Shown piece by piece: positions 42,897 through 53,000 of a DNA stretch of 64,000 nt. The DNA lies in assembly GCA_039984715.1 (NCBI GenBank), contig JBDWUA010000004.1, forward strand, positions 62,001 through 126,000, read 5' to 3'. The notes below the pieces were generated by a model. That model saw only the letters and a list, made by a program, of their open reading frames with translations, had not been told where the DNA came from and ran no database searches. The stretch is from JABSSA01 sp039984715. GTDB taxonomy: Bacteria > Pseudomonadota > Alphaproteobacteria > Rhodobacterales > Rhodobacteraceae. Numbering within the stretch: the first letter of the stretch is position 1; each line of letters begins with the position of its first letter. The position numbers and the translations under genes are program-made.

Positions 42897-43514
42897 TCAT
42901 ATGTCGAAAAATATCGTCTCGTTGTCGCCCTGCAGATGGATGTCGAAACGGTAACCGTCTGGGCCTGTGGATTGCGCCAAAAGCGTTGGAATGCGGTTTT
43001 GATGTTCCAGCCGTGTCAGGATGGGATCATGGGCATTGGCCTCGGCTTCGTCGGCAAAATACATCCGTGTATGAAGGCCAAGGTTGATGCCACGGGCGAC
43101 AATCCAAAACGTGACATGAGGTGCTTGCATGCGCCCATCCGGATAAGGGACGGTGCCGGGCTTGACCGTGTCAAACATGAATTCGCCTGTGTCCATGTCA
43201 CTGGGCGCGCGTCCAAAACCGGAAAAATTCGGATCTGGCGTCCCTCGGGTTTCTGCGGGGGTGTTGAACAACCCGCTCGCATCAGCCTGCCAAATCTCGA
43301 TCAACGCATCCCGCAGCGGGGTTCCGGTGCCGTCAAAAACGGCCCCGCATATCGTTATGTTTTGACCTTGCACCTTGCCGGTTTTCATTTCGACACCAAG
43401 GTCTTGGTCCGCGTACATCGCAATGCCAGACATGTTTGGTGTGCACCCGATATGCACATAAGGCCCAGCAGTTTGCGACGGTGTTTCGTTTAACCGATCC
43501 AATGATTGCGTCAT
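42897..43514 (-). CDS. pcaG: Protocatechuate 3,4-dioxygenase alpha subunit
   Basis: A 205-residue intradiol-dioxygenase alpha chain. TPSQTAGPYVHIG at 12-24, GTPLRDALIEIWQADASG, GRMQAPHVTFWIVARGIN and LHTRMYFADE are characteristic. The alpha chain lacks the iron ligands and shapes the active site with PcaH. Its ATG overlaps the pcaH stop (TAATG), securing equal synthesis. Confidence 0.95.
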   Translation of the reverse strand: MTQSLDRLNETPSQTAGPYVHIGCTPNMSGIAMYADQDLGVEMKTGKVQGQNITICGAVFDGTGTPLRDALIEIWQADASGLFNTPAETRGTPDPNFSGFGRAPSDMDTGEFMFDTVKPGTVPYPDGRMQAPHVTFWIVARGINLGLHTRMYFADEAEANAHDPILTRLEHQNRIPTLLAQSTGPDGYRFDIHLQGDNETIFFDI

Positions 43515-44251
43515 TACAGACCCTCCATCCGGTTTTCGAACATGGTTTGACGGCGTCCGCGCAACACAATGTCGAATTTATAGGCCCGTGCATCCATGGG
43601 CACTGTCCGGTCCATATCTAAGGGCGCAATCAAGCTTTCGATGCCGGTCTTGTCTGGGATAGTTGCAACAATCGGGCAATTCCAGATCATCGGGTCCCCT
43701 TCGAAATACATCTGAGTGATCAGCCGCTGTGCGAAACTGTGACCCATGACGCTGAAATGGATATGGGCGGGGCGCCAGTCATTGGGGCCGTTGGGCCACG
43801 GATAAGGGCCGGGCTGTACTGTGCGAAATTCGTACCCGCCTGCGTCATCCGTTATCATGCGCCCGCACCCTGCGAAATTTGGATCCAACGGGGCAATATA
43901 GCCTTCTTTCTTGTGTCGATACCGCCCACCCGCATTGGCTTGCCAGACTTCCAGCAAAGCACCGGGCACCGGGCGGCCGGTTTGATCTAGGACGCGGCCA
44001 TAAACGATAATGCGTGGTCCAATCGCGCTTTGACCCGGTTGGGCAAAGTTGTGAATAAGGTCGTTGTCCAATTCACCGATGGCGCTTTGCCCAAACACGG
44101 GTCCAGTTTCTTCGGACAAGGTTGTAGGAAACGACAAGCGCGCCGCATTCGGGCTGCGTTTAATTGACGTCTTATATGGGGGAGTAAGCGCAGCCGGTTG
44201 CCGACGCATATCGCGTGCAAAATATCCGCCAAGCGCGTAATCGTCCGTCAT
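43514..44251 (-). CDS. pcaH: Protocatechuate 3,4-dioxygenase beta subunit
   Basis: A 245-residue iron(III) chain that cleaves protocatechuate between its hydroxyls to 3-carboxymuconate. Ligand motifs: the first tyrosine in GRYRHKKEGYIAPLDPNF, and GPYPWPNGPNDWRPAHIHFS with tyrosine and the two histidines. GRVLDQTGRPVPGALLEVWQ is the intradiol family signature. 21 bases after pobA. The later beta-ketoadipate genes (pcaB, C, D, I, J, F) are not in the window. Confidence 0.96.
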   Translation of the reverse strand: MTDDYALGGYFARDMRRQPAALTPPYKTSIKRSPNAARLSFPTTLSEETGPVFGQSAIGELDNDLIHNFAQPGQSAIGPRIIVYGRVLDQTGRPVPGALLEVWQANAGGRYRHKKEGYIAPLDPNFAGCGRMITDDAGGYEFRTVQPGPYPWPNGPNDWRPAHIHFSVMGHSFAQRLITQMYFEGDPMIWNCPIVATIPDKTGIESLIAPLDMDRTVPMDARAYKFDIVLRGRRQTMFENRMEGL

Positions 44252-44272
44252 CCATCTGCCCTTTCAGTCACC

Positions 44273-45442
44273 CTAATAGGGCAAACCCACATAGTTTTCC
44301 GCCATAGCTTGCTGCGCTGCGGTGTTCGTGCGCAAGAACTCTAGTTCCGCGATCTGCATTTTGCGATCAAATTCGGACTGATCCGGGTATCGATGCAACA
44401 GGGATGAAAACCACCAGCTGAATCGCTCTGTTTTCCAGACACGGGCCAGTGCTTTTTCAGAATAGCTGTTAATCCCTGTGGTGTCGTTCGTTTGATAATA
44501 CTGGCTAAGCGCGTCGAATAAATAATGCACGTCAGAGGCGGCTGTATTCAATCCCTTTGCCCCGGTGGGCGGGACGATGTGTGCCGCATCCCCGCACAAA
44601 AACAAGCGCCCCCATTGCATAGGTTCCGTCACAAAGGATCGCAGGGGCGCGATGCTTTTTTCAATGGACGGACCTGTGATCAGCTTTTCGGCCTGTTCTT
44701 TGGGAATTCTGCGTTTGAGTTCAGTCCAAAAGGCATCATCGCTCCAGTTTTCGGGGCGGTCTGAAAGATCACATTGAATGTAATACCGGCTGAGTTGTTC
44801 GTTTCGCATCGAACACAGGGCAAAGCCGCGTTCAGAATTGGAATAGATCAGTTCGTGATTTACGGGGGGCGTTTCGCTTAAGATACCCAACCATCCGAAG
44901 GGGTACACTTTTTCAAAATCTTGCCGAACAGTGTCTGGAATGCTTGTGCGACTAACACCATGAAACCCATCACACCCAGCGATAAAATCACAGTCTATCC
45001 GGTGTGTTTCATCTTCGGTAACGCAGGTGACATAAGGTGTATCGCTTTTGGCGTCACAGATTTTGACGTCTTGCACGTTGTACAAAATGGTCCCGCTCGA
45101 GGCTTCTCTGGCTTCGTATAGATCGCGGGTCAGTTCGGTTTGCCCATAGACAACAACCGGTTTGCCCGTATGCGCGGCGTAATCCATGCGAAACACCTCG
45201 TCCCCATAGGAAATCAGCGTGCCATCGTGGAAAAACCCTTCGGCGTGCAAACGTTCCGCACATCCCGCCATCTCCATCAAACGCACCAGACCTTGTTCCA
45301 GTACCCCGGCCCGAATGCGCCCCAAGACATAGGCTTTGGTCTTGCGTTCCAACACAACACTGTCGATCCCGCGCGTGTGCAGTAATTGGGACAATAACAA
45401 TCCCGACGGCCCACCGCCGATTATACAAACTTTGGTCTTCAT
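44273..45442 (-). CDS. pobA: 4-hydroxybenzoate 3-monooxygenase
   Basis: A 389-residue FAD/NADPH hydroxylase making protocatechuate from 4-hydroxybenzoate. The sequence tracks Pseudomonas PobA: MKTKVCIIGGGPSGLLLSQL, VLGRIRAGVLEQGLV, CDFIAGCDGFHGVSR, YPFGWLGILSETPPVNHEL, LFLCGDAAHIVPPTGAKGLN, and the end ENYVGLPY. The ATG at 45442 matches the family N-terminus; one at 45457 is possible. First gene of the minus-strand operon. No PobR or PcaQ regulator is found upstream, where one usually lies divergently. Confidence 0.95.
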   Translation of the reverse strand: MKTKVCIIGGGPSGLLLSQLLHTRGIDSVVLERKTKAYVLGRIRAGVLEQGLVRLMEMAGCAERLHAEGFFHDGTLISYGDEVFRMDYAAHTGKPVVVYGQTELTRDLYEAREASSGTILYNVQDVKICDAKSDTPYVTCVTEDETHRIDCDFIAGCDGFHGVSRTSIPDTVRQDFEKVYPFGWLGILSETPPVNHELIYSNSERGFALCSMRNEQLSRYYIQCDLSDRPENWSDDAFWTELKRRIPKEQAEKLITGPSIEKSIAPLRSFVTEPMQWGRLFLCGDAAHIVPPTGAKGLNTAASDVHYLFDALSQYYQTNDTTGINSYSEKALARVWKTERFSWWFSSLLHRYPDQSEFDRKMQIAELEFLRTNTAAQQAMAENYVGLPY

Positions 45443-46024
45443 AACGTGACTATGCATCCTTGGACGTAGCCCTGCGGATGATCATCAATAATTGTTGAAA
45501 AACAAGAAGAAGCAATGGGTGTTGCACTATGTTTCATGGCCAAGGGAAAGGTGCGCGTAAGCTGAAAAGGAGACTCCCACAAGAAATCAATGGGTTATCC
45601 CATGAGAGAACATCACAAGGGAACCGTCTACACACAACCGACCTTGTCCGAACGCTACAAGCCGACGAACTTTTGCGCGTTCAAGCGCCTTTTGAGCAGC
45701 GCGAGCTTCTTCAAACGGTGACCCAAATTCGGCGGCATGGATGCGTCCTTGGTCGTAGAGATGAGGGATATGGCCGAGAAAATTCTAAACGGACGCCGGT
45801 TTTGCGCTTAGATCACACCTTATTTGTCCCGATCAGAACACCCAGTTGACCCAACCGACTTGGGGGAAATCACGATAAGTGCTATACGTTCGGCATTGTT
45901 ATTCGGATTTAGTCTTTGTTCTGCTTATTTGTGAACCATCAAACCATATACTGAGGTCCGCTTTGTTTGCCGCAACTGTTTGTGTTTCGTTCAAGCACAG
46001 TACCATTTTAGCACTTTGGAATTT
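45443..46024. other. 582-base gap upstream of pobA with a coding-like fragment
   Basis: No complete gene. On the minus strand 45587-45784 is an open frame (65 codons, no proper start, ending in TGA) reading HIPHLYDQGRIHAAEFG and FEEARAAQKALERAKVRRL, which has protein-like composition and may be a gene remnant. I could not name its family. The promoter of the pob-pca operon should be in 45443-45560. The last 130 bases are AT-rich and precede the deacetylase gene. Confidence 0.35.
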
Positions 46025-46963
46025 ATGACGACTGCTTTGATCACTCATCTGGATTGTTTGGCGCATAAAACGCCTGACCACGTTCATGAACAACCGGCTC
46101 GATTGCACCGCGTTCTTGAGGCGCTTGATGGTCTGGAATTGGATCGCGCGCCAGCGCCGCGCGCTTGGCCCACGGATGTGAACCTTTGCCATGACGAAGG
46201 GTATGTATCCTTACTAAAAGATCGCCAACCCAAAGACGGGTTCGTTAGCCTTGATGCAGATACCGACAACGAAACGTATTTGTCGCCCACGTCAATGAAC
46301 GCGATTTTGCGTGCTGCCGGTGGTGCGATACGTGCTGTTGATATGGTTCTGGATCAAGAAGTCGAAAACGCATTTGTCGCGGTGCGCCCTCCGGGCCATC
46401 ATGCGGAACAGGCCATGCCTATGGGATTTTGCATGATTGGCAATGTTGCCCTTGCGGCGAAACACGCATTGGAACGGCATGGTCTGGCGCGCGTGGCGAT
46501 CATTGATTTCGATGTCCATCACGGCAACGGAACGCAAGCATTGTTGCGGGACGAACCACGGGTCTTGGTTGTGTCATCACACCAGACGCCGCTTTGGCCA
46601 AATTCAGGTGATCCTTCTGAGCGTGGACCTCACCAGACGTTTTTGAATATTGCGTTTCCGCCCGGATCGGGCAGCGATCAGATGCGCCAAGCCTATACGC
46701 AACAGGTGTTTCCGGCGATCGAAGCATTCAAACCAAAACTTATCCTTGTTTCGGCGGGTTTTGACGCACATCAGGACGATCCATTGGCGGATTTGAACTG
46801 GTCGCGGGCAGATTATGCGTGGTTGACGGAAAAACTCGCAAATCTTGCGCAAACACTGTGCGAAGGCCGTCTGGTATCGGTCTTAGAAGGCGGTTATGAT
46901 CTGGATGCTTTGGCGGATTGCGTCAGGGCACATGTTGATGAATTGGTGAAGGCAGGATCATGA
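46025..46963 (+). CDS. Histone deacetylase family protein (class II-like)
   Basis: A 312-residue zinc deacetylase, of the acetylpolyamine amidohydrolase / class II HDAC kind. ALITHLDCLAHKTPDHVHEQPARL at the N-terminus, RPPGHHAEQAMPMGFCMIGN with the His pair, IIDFDVHHGNGTQ with zinc Asp and His, SAGFDAHQDDPL with the second Asp, and LEGGYDLDAL. ATG 46025 is chosen for the family N-terminus; the open frame runs 15 codons further. Its stop overlaps xseB (ATGA). The linkage deacetylase-xseB-ispA-dxs is familiar in Rhodobacterales; why is not known. Confidence 0.9.
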   Translation: MTTALITHLDCLAHKTPDHVHEQPARLHRVLEALDGLELDRAPAPRAWPTDVNLCHDEGYVSLLKDRQPKDGFVSLDADTDNETYLSPTSMNAILRAAGGAIRAVDMVLDQEVENAFVAVRPPGHHAEQAMPMGFCMIGNVALAAKHALERHGLARVAIIDFDVHHGNGTQALLRDEPRVLVVSSHQTPLWPNSGDPSERGPHQTFLNIAFPPGSGSDQMRQAYTQQVFPAIEAFKPKLILVSAGFDAHQDDPLADLNWSRADYAWLTEKLANLAQTLCEGRLVSVLEGGYDLDALADCVRAHVDELVKAGS

Positions 46964-47217
46964 ACGACAGCGCGACAAACGAACGCCCGGTTGAGGAAAT
47001 GTCCTTTGAAGAGGCGATGGCCGAACTGGAACAGGTGTTGGGCCAATTGGAACGCGGTGATGTGGCGTTGGATGATTCAATCCGTCTGTACGAACGCGGT
47101 GCCAAATTGAAAGCCCGCTGCGAAGCCAAGCTGAAAGAAGCCGAAGACAAAGTCGCAGCGATCACACTGGATGCGGACGGAAACCCGACAGGCACGAAGC
47201 CAGCCGAAGGCCTCTGA
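46960..47217 (+). CDS. xseB: Exodeoxyribonuclease VII small subunit
   Basis: An 85-residue helical protein binding the XseA nuclease. MSFEEAMAELEQVLGQLERGDVALDDSIRLYERG (cited by its blocks FEEAMAELE and LERGDVALDDSIRLYERG) is the family core, forming a helical hairpin, followed by LKARCEAKLKEAEDKV. Overlaps the deacetylase gene by 4 bases and precedes ispA by one base. xseA is elsewhere. Confidence 0.95.
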   Translation: MNDSATNERPVEEMSFEEAMAELEQVLGQLERGDVALDDSIRLYERGAKLKARCEAKLKEAEDKVAAITLDADGNPTGTKPAEGL

Positions 47218-47218
47218 G

Positions 47219-48085
47219 GTGTTTCAAACCCGATTGAATGCTGCGGCCGATCAGATCGGCGCGCATCTTAAATCTGTCTTGCGCACAATGCCTGACGTAC
47301 CTGTTGTCGATGCGATGTCCCACGCATCCACGGGCGGCAAAAGGCTGCGTGGGTTTTTGGTGCTGGAAAGCGCGTTTTTGCATGAAATAGAGCCGGAAAA
47401 AGCAATTTGGCCAGCAAGTGCGATCGAAGTGATGCATGCTTATTCGTTGGTTCACGACGACATGCCGTGCATGGATGACGATGATTTGCGGCGCGGGCAA
47501 CCGACCGTGCATCGAAAGTGGGACGAGGCAACCGCAGTTCTGGCGGGCGACGCATTGCAGTCCCTTGCGTTCGAATTGACGACCAACCCGAACATAGGGA
47601 TTGGCGAAATTCGCTCCGATCTGGCCCTGACCCTCGCGCAGGCGGCAGGAGCACAGGGAATGGTGTTAGGGCAAGCGTTGGATATCGCCGCAGAAACGGC
47701 AGATCGTCCTTTGACGCTCGATCAGATTACCACCTTGCAAGACGGAAAAACTGGCGCCTTGATTGGGTGGTCTGCGATGGCAGGTGCGCGCATGGCGCAG
47801 GCTGATATTGAGCCGCTTAAAGCCTATTCCCAAGCGCTTGGTTTGGCGTTTCAAATCGCAGATGATATATTGGACGTAGAAGGTGATGCAGCAATGGTAG
47901 GCAAGGCCACTGGAAAAGATTCAGACGCGGGAAAGGCGACCTTTGTGTCTCTTTTGGGTCTGGACGAGGCGAAACGCCGCGCCAATCAACTGGTGCAAAA
48001 TGCTCAAGACGCGTTATCTCCATACGGTAGCAAAGCAGATGCGCTGCGAGAAGCGGCGCGTTTTGTCGTAAGCCGCAAGAGTTGA
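47219..48085 (+). CDS. ispA: Polyprenyl synthetase, farnesyl diphosphate synthase type
   Basis: A 288-residue trans-prenyltransferase condensing isopentenyl diphosphate with allylic diphosphates to C10-C15 (perhaps C20). First aspartate motif DDxxxxD at 80-86 (HDDMPCMDDDDLRRG), second at about 215 (QIADDILD), GGKRLRG at 39-45, LQDGKTGALI. The GTG at 47219 is the likely start: GAAGG lies 8 bases upstream and the family N-terminus fits; reading from 47171 would overlap xseB by 47 bases. In the same operon as dxs. Confidence 0.93.
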   Translation: MFQTRLNAAADQIGAHLKSVLRTMPDVPVVDAMSHASTGGKRLRGFLVLESAFLHEIEPEKAIWPASAIEVMHAYSLVHDDMPCMDDDDLRRGQPTVHRKWDEATAVLAGDALQSLAFELTTNPNIGIGEIRSDLALTLAQAAGAQGMVLGQALDIAAETADRPLTLDQITTLQDGKTGALIGWSAMAGARMAQADIEPLKAYSQALGLAFQIADDILDVEGDAAMVGKATGKDSDAGKATFVSLLGLDEAKRRANQLVQNAQDALSPYGSKADALREAARFVVSRKS

Positions 48086-48089
48086 TGTT

Positions 48090-50018
48090 ATGACCCAAAA
48101 ACCCGAGACACCGATGCTTGACCAAATCCAGCGACCAGCGGATTTGAAACACCTAAGCGACCAACAGCTTGAACAGGTCGCTCATGAATTGCGGACCGAA
48201 ACCGTGTCGGCCGTGTCTGAAACCGGTGGGCATCTTGGTGCGGGTCTGGGTGTTGTTGAACTGACTGTTGCGTTGCACGCGGTTTTTGACACACCCAAAG
48301 ACAAACTGATCTGGGATGTCAGCCACCAGTGTTATCCGCATAAAATCTTGACCGAACGTCGCGAACGCATTCGCACGTTACGCCAAAAAGACGGCCTAAG
48401 CGGATTCACCAAACGCAGCGAAAGCCCCTATGATCCGTTTGGGGCCGCGCACAGTTCGACGTCGATTTCCGCAGCTCTTGGGTTTGCAGTTGCGCGTGAT
48501 TTGGGCGGCAACCCGCCCGAAGGCATCGGAGATTGCATCGCCGTGATCGGTGATGGATCAATGAGCGCGGGCATGGCGTTCGAGGCGATGAACAACGCCG
48601 GCCACCTTAAAAAACGTTTGATCGTTATTCTGAACGACAATGAGATGTCGATTGCACCACCCGTCGGGGCAATGTCATCTTATCTGTCGCGTCTTTACGC
48701 AGAAGAACCGTTTCAAGAATTGAAAGCCGCCGCCAAGGGCGCTGTCAGCTTGTTGCCCGAACCCTTCCGCGAAGGGGCAAAGCGCGCCAAGGACATGCTG
48801 AAAGGCATGGCTGTGGGCGGCACCTTGTTCGAAGAGCTTGGATTTTCCTATTTAGGGCCGATTGACGGGCATGATCTGGATCAACTGTTGCCTGTATTGC
48901 GCACAGTGAAGGCGCGCGCGACGGGTCCAATCCTGATCCATGTTCTCACAAAAAAGGGCAAAGGATACGCCCCAGCCGAACAAGCCCGCGACAAAGGGCA
49001 CGCGACGGCGAAATTCGACGTGATCACCGGCAAACAGAAAAAATCACCGTCCAACGCGCCCAGCTATACCAACGTGTTTGCCGATTATTTGCTGAAAGAA
49101 GCGGCCAAAGACGACAAGGTATGTGCGATCACAGCAGCCATGCCTGATGGCACGGGTTTGAACCTGTTTGCAGAACGATACCCAAGCCGCTGTTTTGATG
49201 TCGGCATCGCAGAACAGCATGGCGTGACTTTTTCCGCGGGCCTTGCCGCCGGTGGGATGAAACCGTTTTGCACGATGTATTCAACATTCCTGCAGCGTGG
49301 CTATGATCAGGTTGTGCATGATGTGGCCATTCAACGATTGCCTGTCCGTTTCGCGATTGATCGCGCCGGATTGGTCGGGGCTGACGGCGCGACGCATGCA
49401 GGCAGTTACGATGTGGCGTATTTGGCCAATCTTCCGGGCTTTGTGGTTATGGCCGCTGCGGATGAAGCTGAACTTGCGCGTATGGTGGCAACAGCCGCTG
49501 GCCATAATGACGGGCCAATCGCGTTCCGGTTCCCTCGAGGTGAAGGAACGGGATGCGAATTGCCCGAAATCCCAGAGCCATTAGAGATCGGCAAGGGGCG
49601 CATAATCCAAGACGGCAAACGGGTCGCGATCTTGTCCTTTGGCACGCGGTTAAGCGAAGTCCAAAAGGCTGCGGAAAACTTGGCGGCAAAGGGGATTACG
49701 CCCACAATCGCAGATGCGCGGTTTGCCAAACCGTTGGACCAAGATTTGATCCTGAAACTTGCCGCTGATCATGATGCGTTGATCACAATCGAAGAAGGCG
49801 CAATTGGCGGCTTTGGCAGTCACGTCGCGCAGTTGCTTGCAGAAGAAGGCGTGTTCGATAACGGGTTGATCTATCGGTCGATGGTGCTGCCTGACATCTT
49901 TATCGATCAAGCAAATCCGGCGGATATGTACGCAGTCGCCAAGTTGAATGCTGAAGACATCGAAACCAAGGTTCTGAGTGCATTGGGGATTGCGGATTTG
50001 TCTCAAGCGCGCGCTTGA
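48090..50018 (+). CDS. dxs: 1-deoxy-D-xylulose-5-phosphate synthase
   Basis: A 642-residue thiamine-diphosphate enzyme, the first step of the MEP isoprenoid pathway (pyruvate plus glyceraldehyde 3-phosphate). N-terminal SETGGHLGAGLGVVELTVALH, ThDP motif VIGDGSMSAGMAFEAMNNAG at about 152, DVGIAEQHGVTFSAGLA with the catalytic glutamate, and DRAGLVGADGATHAG. Length standard. 4 bases after ispA. Converges with tamB, 8 bases between the stops. Confidence 0.97.
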   Translation: MTQKPETPMLDQIQRPADLKHLSDQQLEQVAHELRTETVSAVSETGGHLGAGLGVVELTVALHAVFDTPKDKLIWDVSHQCYPHKILTERRERIRTLRQKDGLSGFTKRSESPYDPFGAAHSSTSISAALGFAVARDLGGNPPEGIGDCIAVIGDGSMSAGMAFEAMNNAGHLKKRLIVILNDNEMSIAPPVGAMSSYLSRLYAEEPFQELKAAAKGAVSLLPEPFREGAKRAKDMLKGMAVGGTLFEELGFSYLGPIDGHDLDQLLPVLRTVKARATGPILIHVLTKKGKGYAPAEQARDKGHATAKFDVITGKQKKSPSNAPSYTNVFADYLLKEAAKDDKVCAITAAMPDGTGLNLFAERYPSRCFDVGIAEQHGVTFSAGLAAGGMKPFCTMYSTFLQRGYDQVVHDVAIQRLPVRFAIDRAGLVGADGATHAGSYDVAYLANLPGFVVMAAADEAELARMVATAAGHNDGPIAFRFPRGEGTGCELPEIPEPLEIGKGRIIQDGKRVAILSFGTRLSEVQKAAENLAAKGITPTIADARFAKPLDQDLILKLAADHDALITIEEGAIGGFGSHVAQLLAEEGVFDNGLIYRSMVLPDIFIDQANPADMYAVAKLNAEDIETKVLSALGIADLSQARA

Positions 50019-50026
50019 AACAGGGA

Positions 50027-53000
50027 CTAATAGTCTTTTTCCCAGAATATCCCGACGCTGGTGTTTCCAAAAACGTCAGCTGATCCGCGGATGGTGGTCG
50101 CGTCGCCGACATCTAAATTCAAATTGATTTGCGTGTTGCCGCCCGCGCCCAGCTCGACTTCGGTATAGACGTTGTCAGTCAGATATTCCCCGATGGCCAA
50201 TTCCGCTTCGCCAGTCGTTTCATCTGTGCGGAAATCCAAGTCGTCAAACCCAAGTTGACGTCGTGTGTTGTCCAAAACGCCCGGACCGCCCTTGCCCGCC
50301 AATTGCGCCAGTGACGAAATCAGGCTGGCGACTTGGAAGGGTGACAAGTTCGCAGAGCTTCGCCCAAACAGCAGCCGCGCCAAAATTTCGTCTTCGGGCA
50401 ATTCTGGTACCGACGAAAATTCAAGGCTGGGCGAATCGGCGGGGCCACTTAGGATGATCCGTGCAAGCACGTCATCGCTTTGGGATTCAGCAACGATGCG
50501 CAGTCGCGGAACCAAACGCCCTGCCGCAGTGATTGTCCCTTCGGTCAAATCTAACCGCTGCCCCAACAGGCTCAATCGACCTCGCTGCAATTCAAATTGA
50601 CCAACCGGGTTTGGATTGGCGACGCTTCCGGTGACGCGCAAGCCGCCGCCAAATTCGGCATCCAGCCCACGCCCACGCACAAATATAGGATCCAGCGCGG
50701 TGATCGCGACATCTAAAAGGAGATCAGGACCGCCAGAGCTTTGAGTGTCGGATTGTTTTGAAAGGCCGGCGCGGTTCAAGGTTTGACGCACCTGCGCCGG
50801 TATCCCCAAATGCGTGATATCGGGAATGGTTTCTGCCCCACCAAGCCCCGTATCAGGGACGCGAATTTCCAGTTTACCAAGCTGCAATGCCCCGCTTAGG
50901 GTCAAATTTTGGCTCGCCGGACCACGCAAGGCAAGATCAGAGTAAAGTTGCGTGCTTAGTACGTCTTCAAACCGATAAGTGACTTGGTGCAATTGCAAAC
51001 GCAGATCGGTTTGAAAGGGGTCTTGCAGCCCAACCGTGCCATTTGCGGACAATGATCCACCATTCAACGTTCCAGAGCTAGTGATGGCAGCGCGTCCATT
51101 GGAAAGTTGAACGTTTGTATTGAATGGTGAAATTGTAACGCCCAAATCCGGATCAGAAAACCGCGCACCTTGTGTGCTTATCTGCCCGGACAGGCCATTT
51201 AGCTGTTGGTCCGGCGTAATGTTCACATCGAAATTGGCGACACCAGATATTGCGCGATTGCCGATAAACGGGCCAGCAAGCCCAAGTGGCAACGATCCCG
51301 ATGCCGAAATTGCGCCACCCGACAAAGGTCCGGACACATTGGCACGCGCGCCGGTGTCTGTTTCTATGGTGGCGGTGATGCGTGGATCGCTGGAAATGGT
51401 GTCCAACCGACCCTGCAGGCGCATCCCACCCGTCAATCCGGTTGCGAATTGGCCAATGTTGTTCAGTCGTGCATTGAAATCCAACGTCCCATCATCGGGG
51501 CCCAAAGTGCCCGATGTATCCGCGACCAAGCCAAAAGAAGTCTCTAACCGACCATTTATAGCCCGCGTTGAATAGATATCTGACAGGGCCATGTTCAGAT
51601 TGGCAGATCCCGAAAGTGTCGGAATAAACTGGGCCAGATTGCTGACCTGTGCATCCAAGTCGATTGCGTTATTGGTTTCGCTCAATGTTCCGGCAAGATT
51701 TGCCGCAACGCCCAAGTCACTGCGTAACGAAACCTCGACCCGTCGAGACGAATACGGATCATCAAGGCGCCCGTTAAGCGTGATTGGCCCAGATAATTCC
51801 GGCGTAATGTGCCGCGCATCCGCAAGGCGCGCATCAAAGGTCAAAGACCCATCGACCTCGGACAAGGTGCCTTGGGCTTGAAACTCAACTTCGGGATTGT
51901 TCAGAGTCAATTGATTGATCCGCGTCCCGTTTGCATCCCGTTCAACATTCACCTGCAGAACGGTTTTTGGTTGGATCAACGGTGCAATTTGTGCGTTTGC
52001 GATATCCAAAGACTGGGTTGTGCCTGTTAGTGTCAAAGACAGATCACCGCCGGGCAATTCGGTTTCAGCGGTCAACGCCGCGCTAAGCGCGCCAGATCGC
52101 AAGGGCGATGCAATGTCGGAAAACGGGGCAAGGTCAACAACATCAAGCGATGTTTCAATGACGGCGCGGATACGACCATCAACCGGTTCAAACCGTGCAT
52201 TTCCGGACATTTGGGCGGTGGATGTGCTGGCGTCCAATTCATCCAATCTGATTTCGCCAGAGTCACTTGCCGATAGTTTTGTTTTGATGCTCGCTGTTGG
52301 TCCTACAGCTTTCGATAGGGCAGGGTCAGTGAATTGAATTCCGGCCATATCGGCCTGTAACAGACCCGAAAAGGGCAGCGCTGCATCAGGTAACAGTTGA
52401 CCGGTGCCCTTCAAAGCTATCGATTGAATGGCGACATCCCCGGCATCCAATGCATCCACTTTTGCGGCCAAATTCCAATCGGAACTGACCGCGCCATCAA
52501 AAGTCAGCCGCAGATCGGCACCGGTCACATTGACATCTGTTCCGGGCAGGCGAATGCGATCAGCGCCTTCAAGCGCCCCATCCAAGTCAAAGAACACAGG
52601 CGCGCCAGTTGCATCAATGCGGACTGCGCCCTTTAGGCGTGCTTGGTCAGTTGTGATTTGCAGTTGGCTTAAATCCACTCCGCCGTTGGGCAATGTTTCA
52701 CCCTGTGCGACCAACGCGGTCCGAGGGCCAAAGAACGCGCGTGTGTCAGTTGTAAGCAACGGGCGGATGTCGCCGCTTATGTCCGCAGAGAATTGACGCG
52801 TGTCATTCGATTGCCCTGACAATGTAATGTCACCCGACAAACGTTTATCGCCATCAGTTTCCAAAAGGACGTCTGCCGAAAATGAATCCAGTTGCCCCGA
52901 CCCATCGACGTTCAGGCGCAGGGATGGTGAATCTGGCAAACCCAACGCGTGCACAACAAGACCGTTCTTAGGTTCGGAAATGTCCAGCTTGGCGTGCAAA

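Noticed and set aside
42510..43493. 327-codon plus-strand frame across pcaG/mobA
   Set aside because: Antisense to two recognised genes and their junction; composition not protein-like.
45529..45849. 106-codon plus-strand frame upstream of pobA
   Set aside because: Gln/Arg-rich without recognisable domain; it is not the missing pobR, and the opposite strand looks slightly more protein-like.
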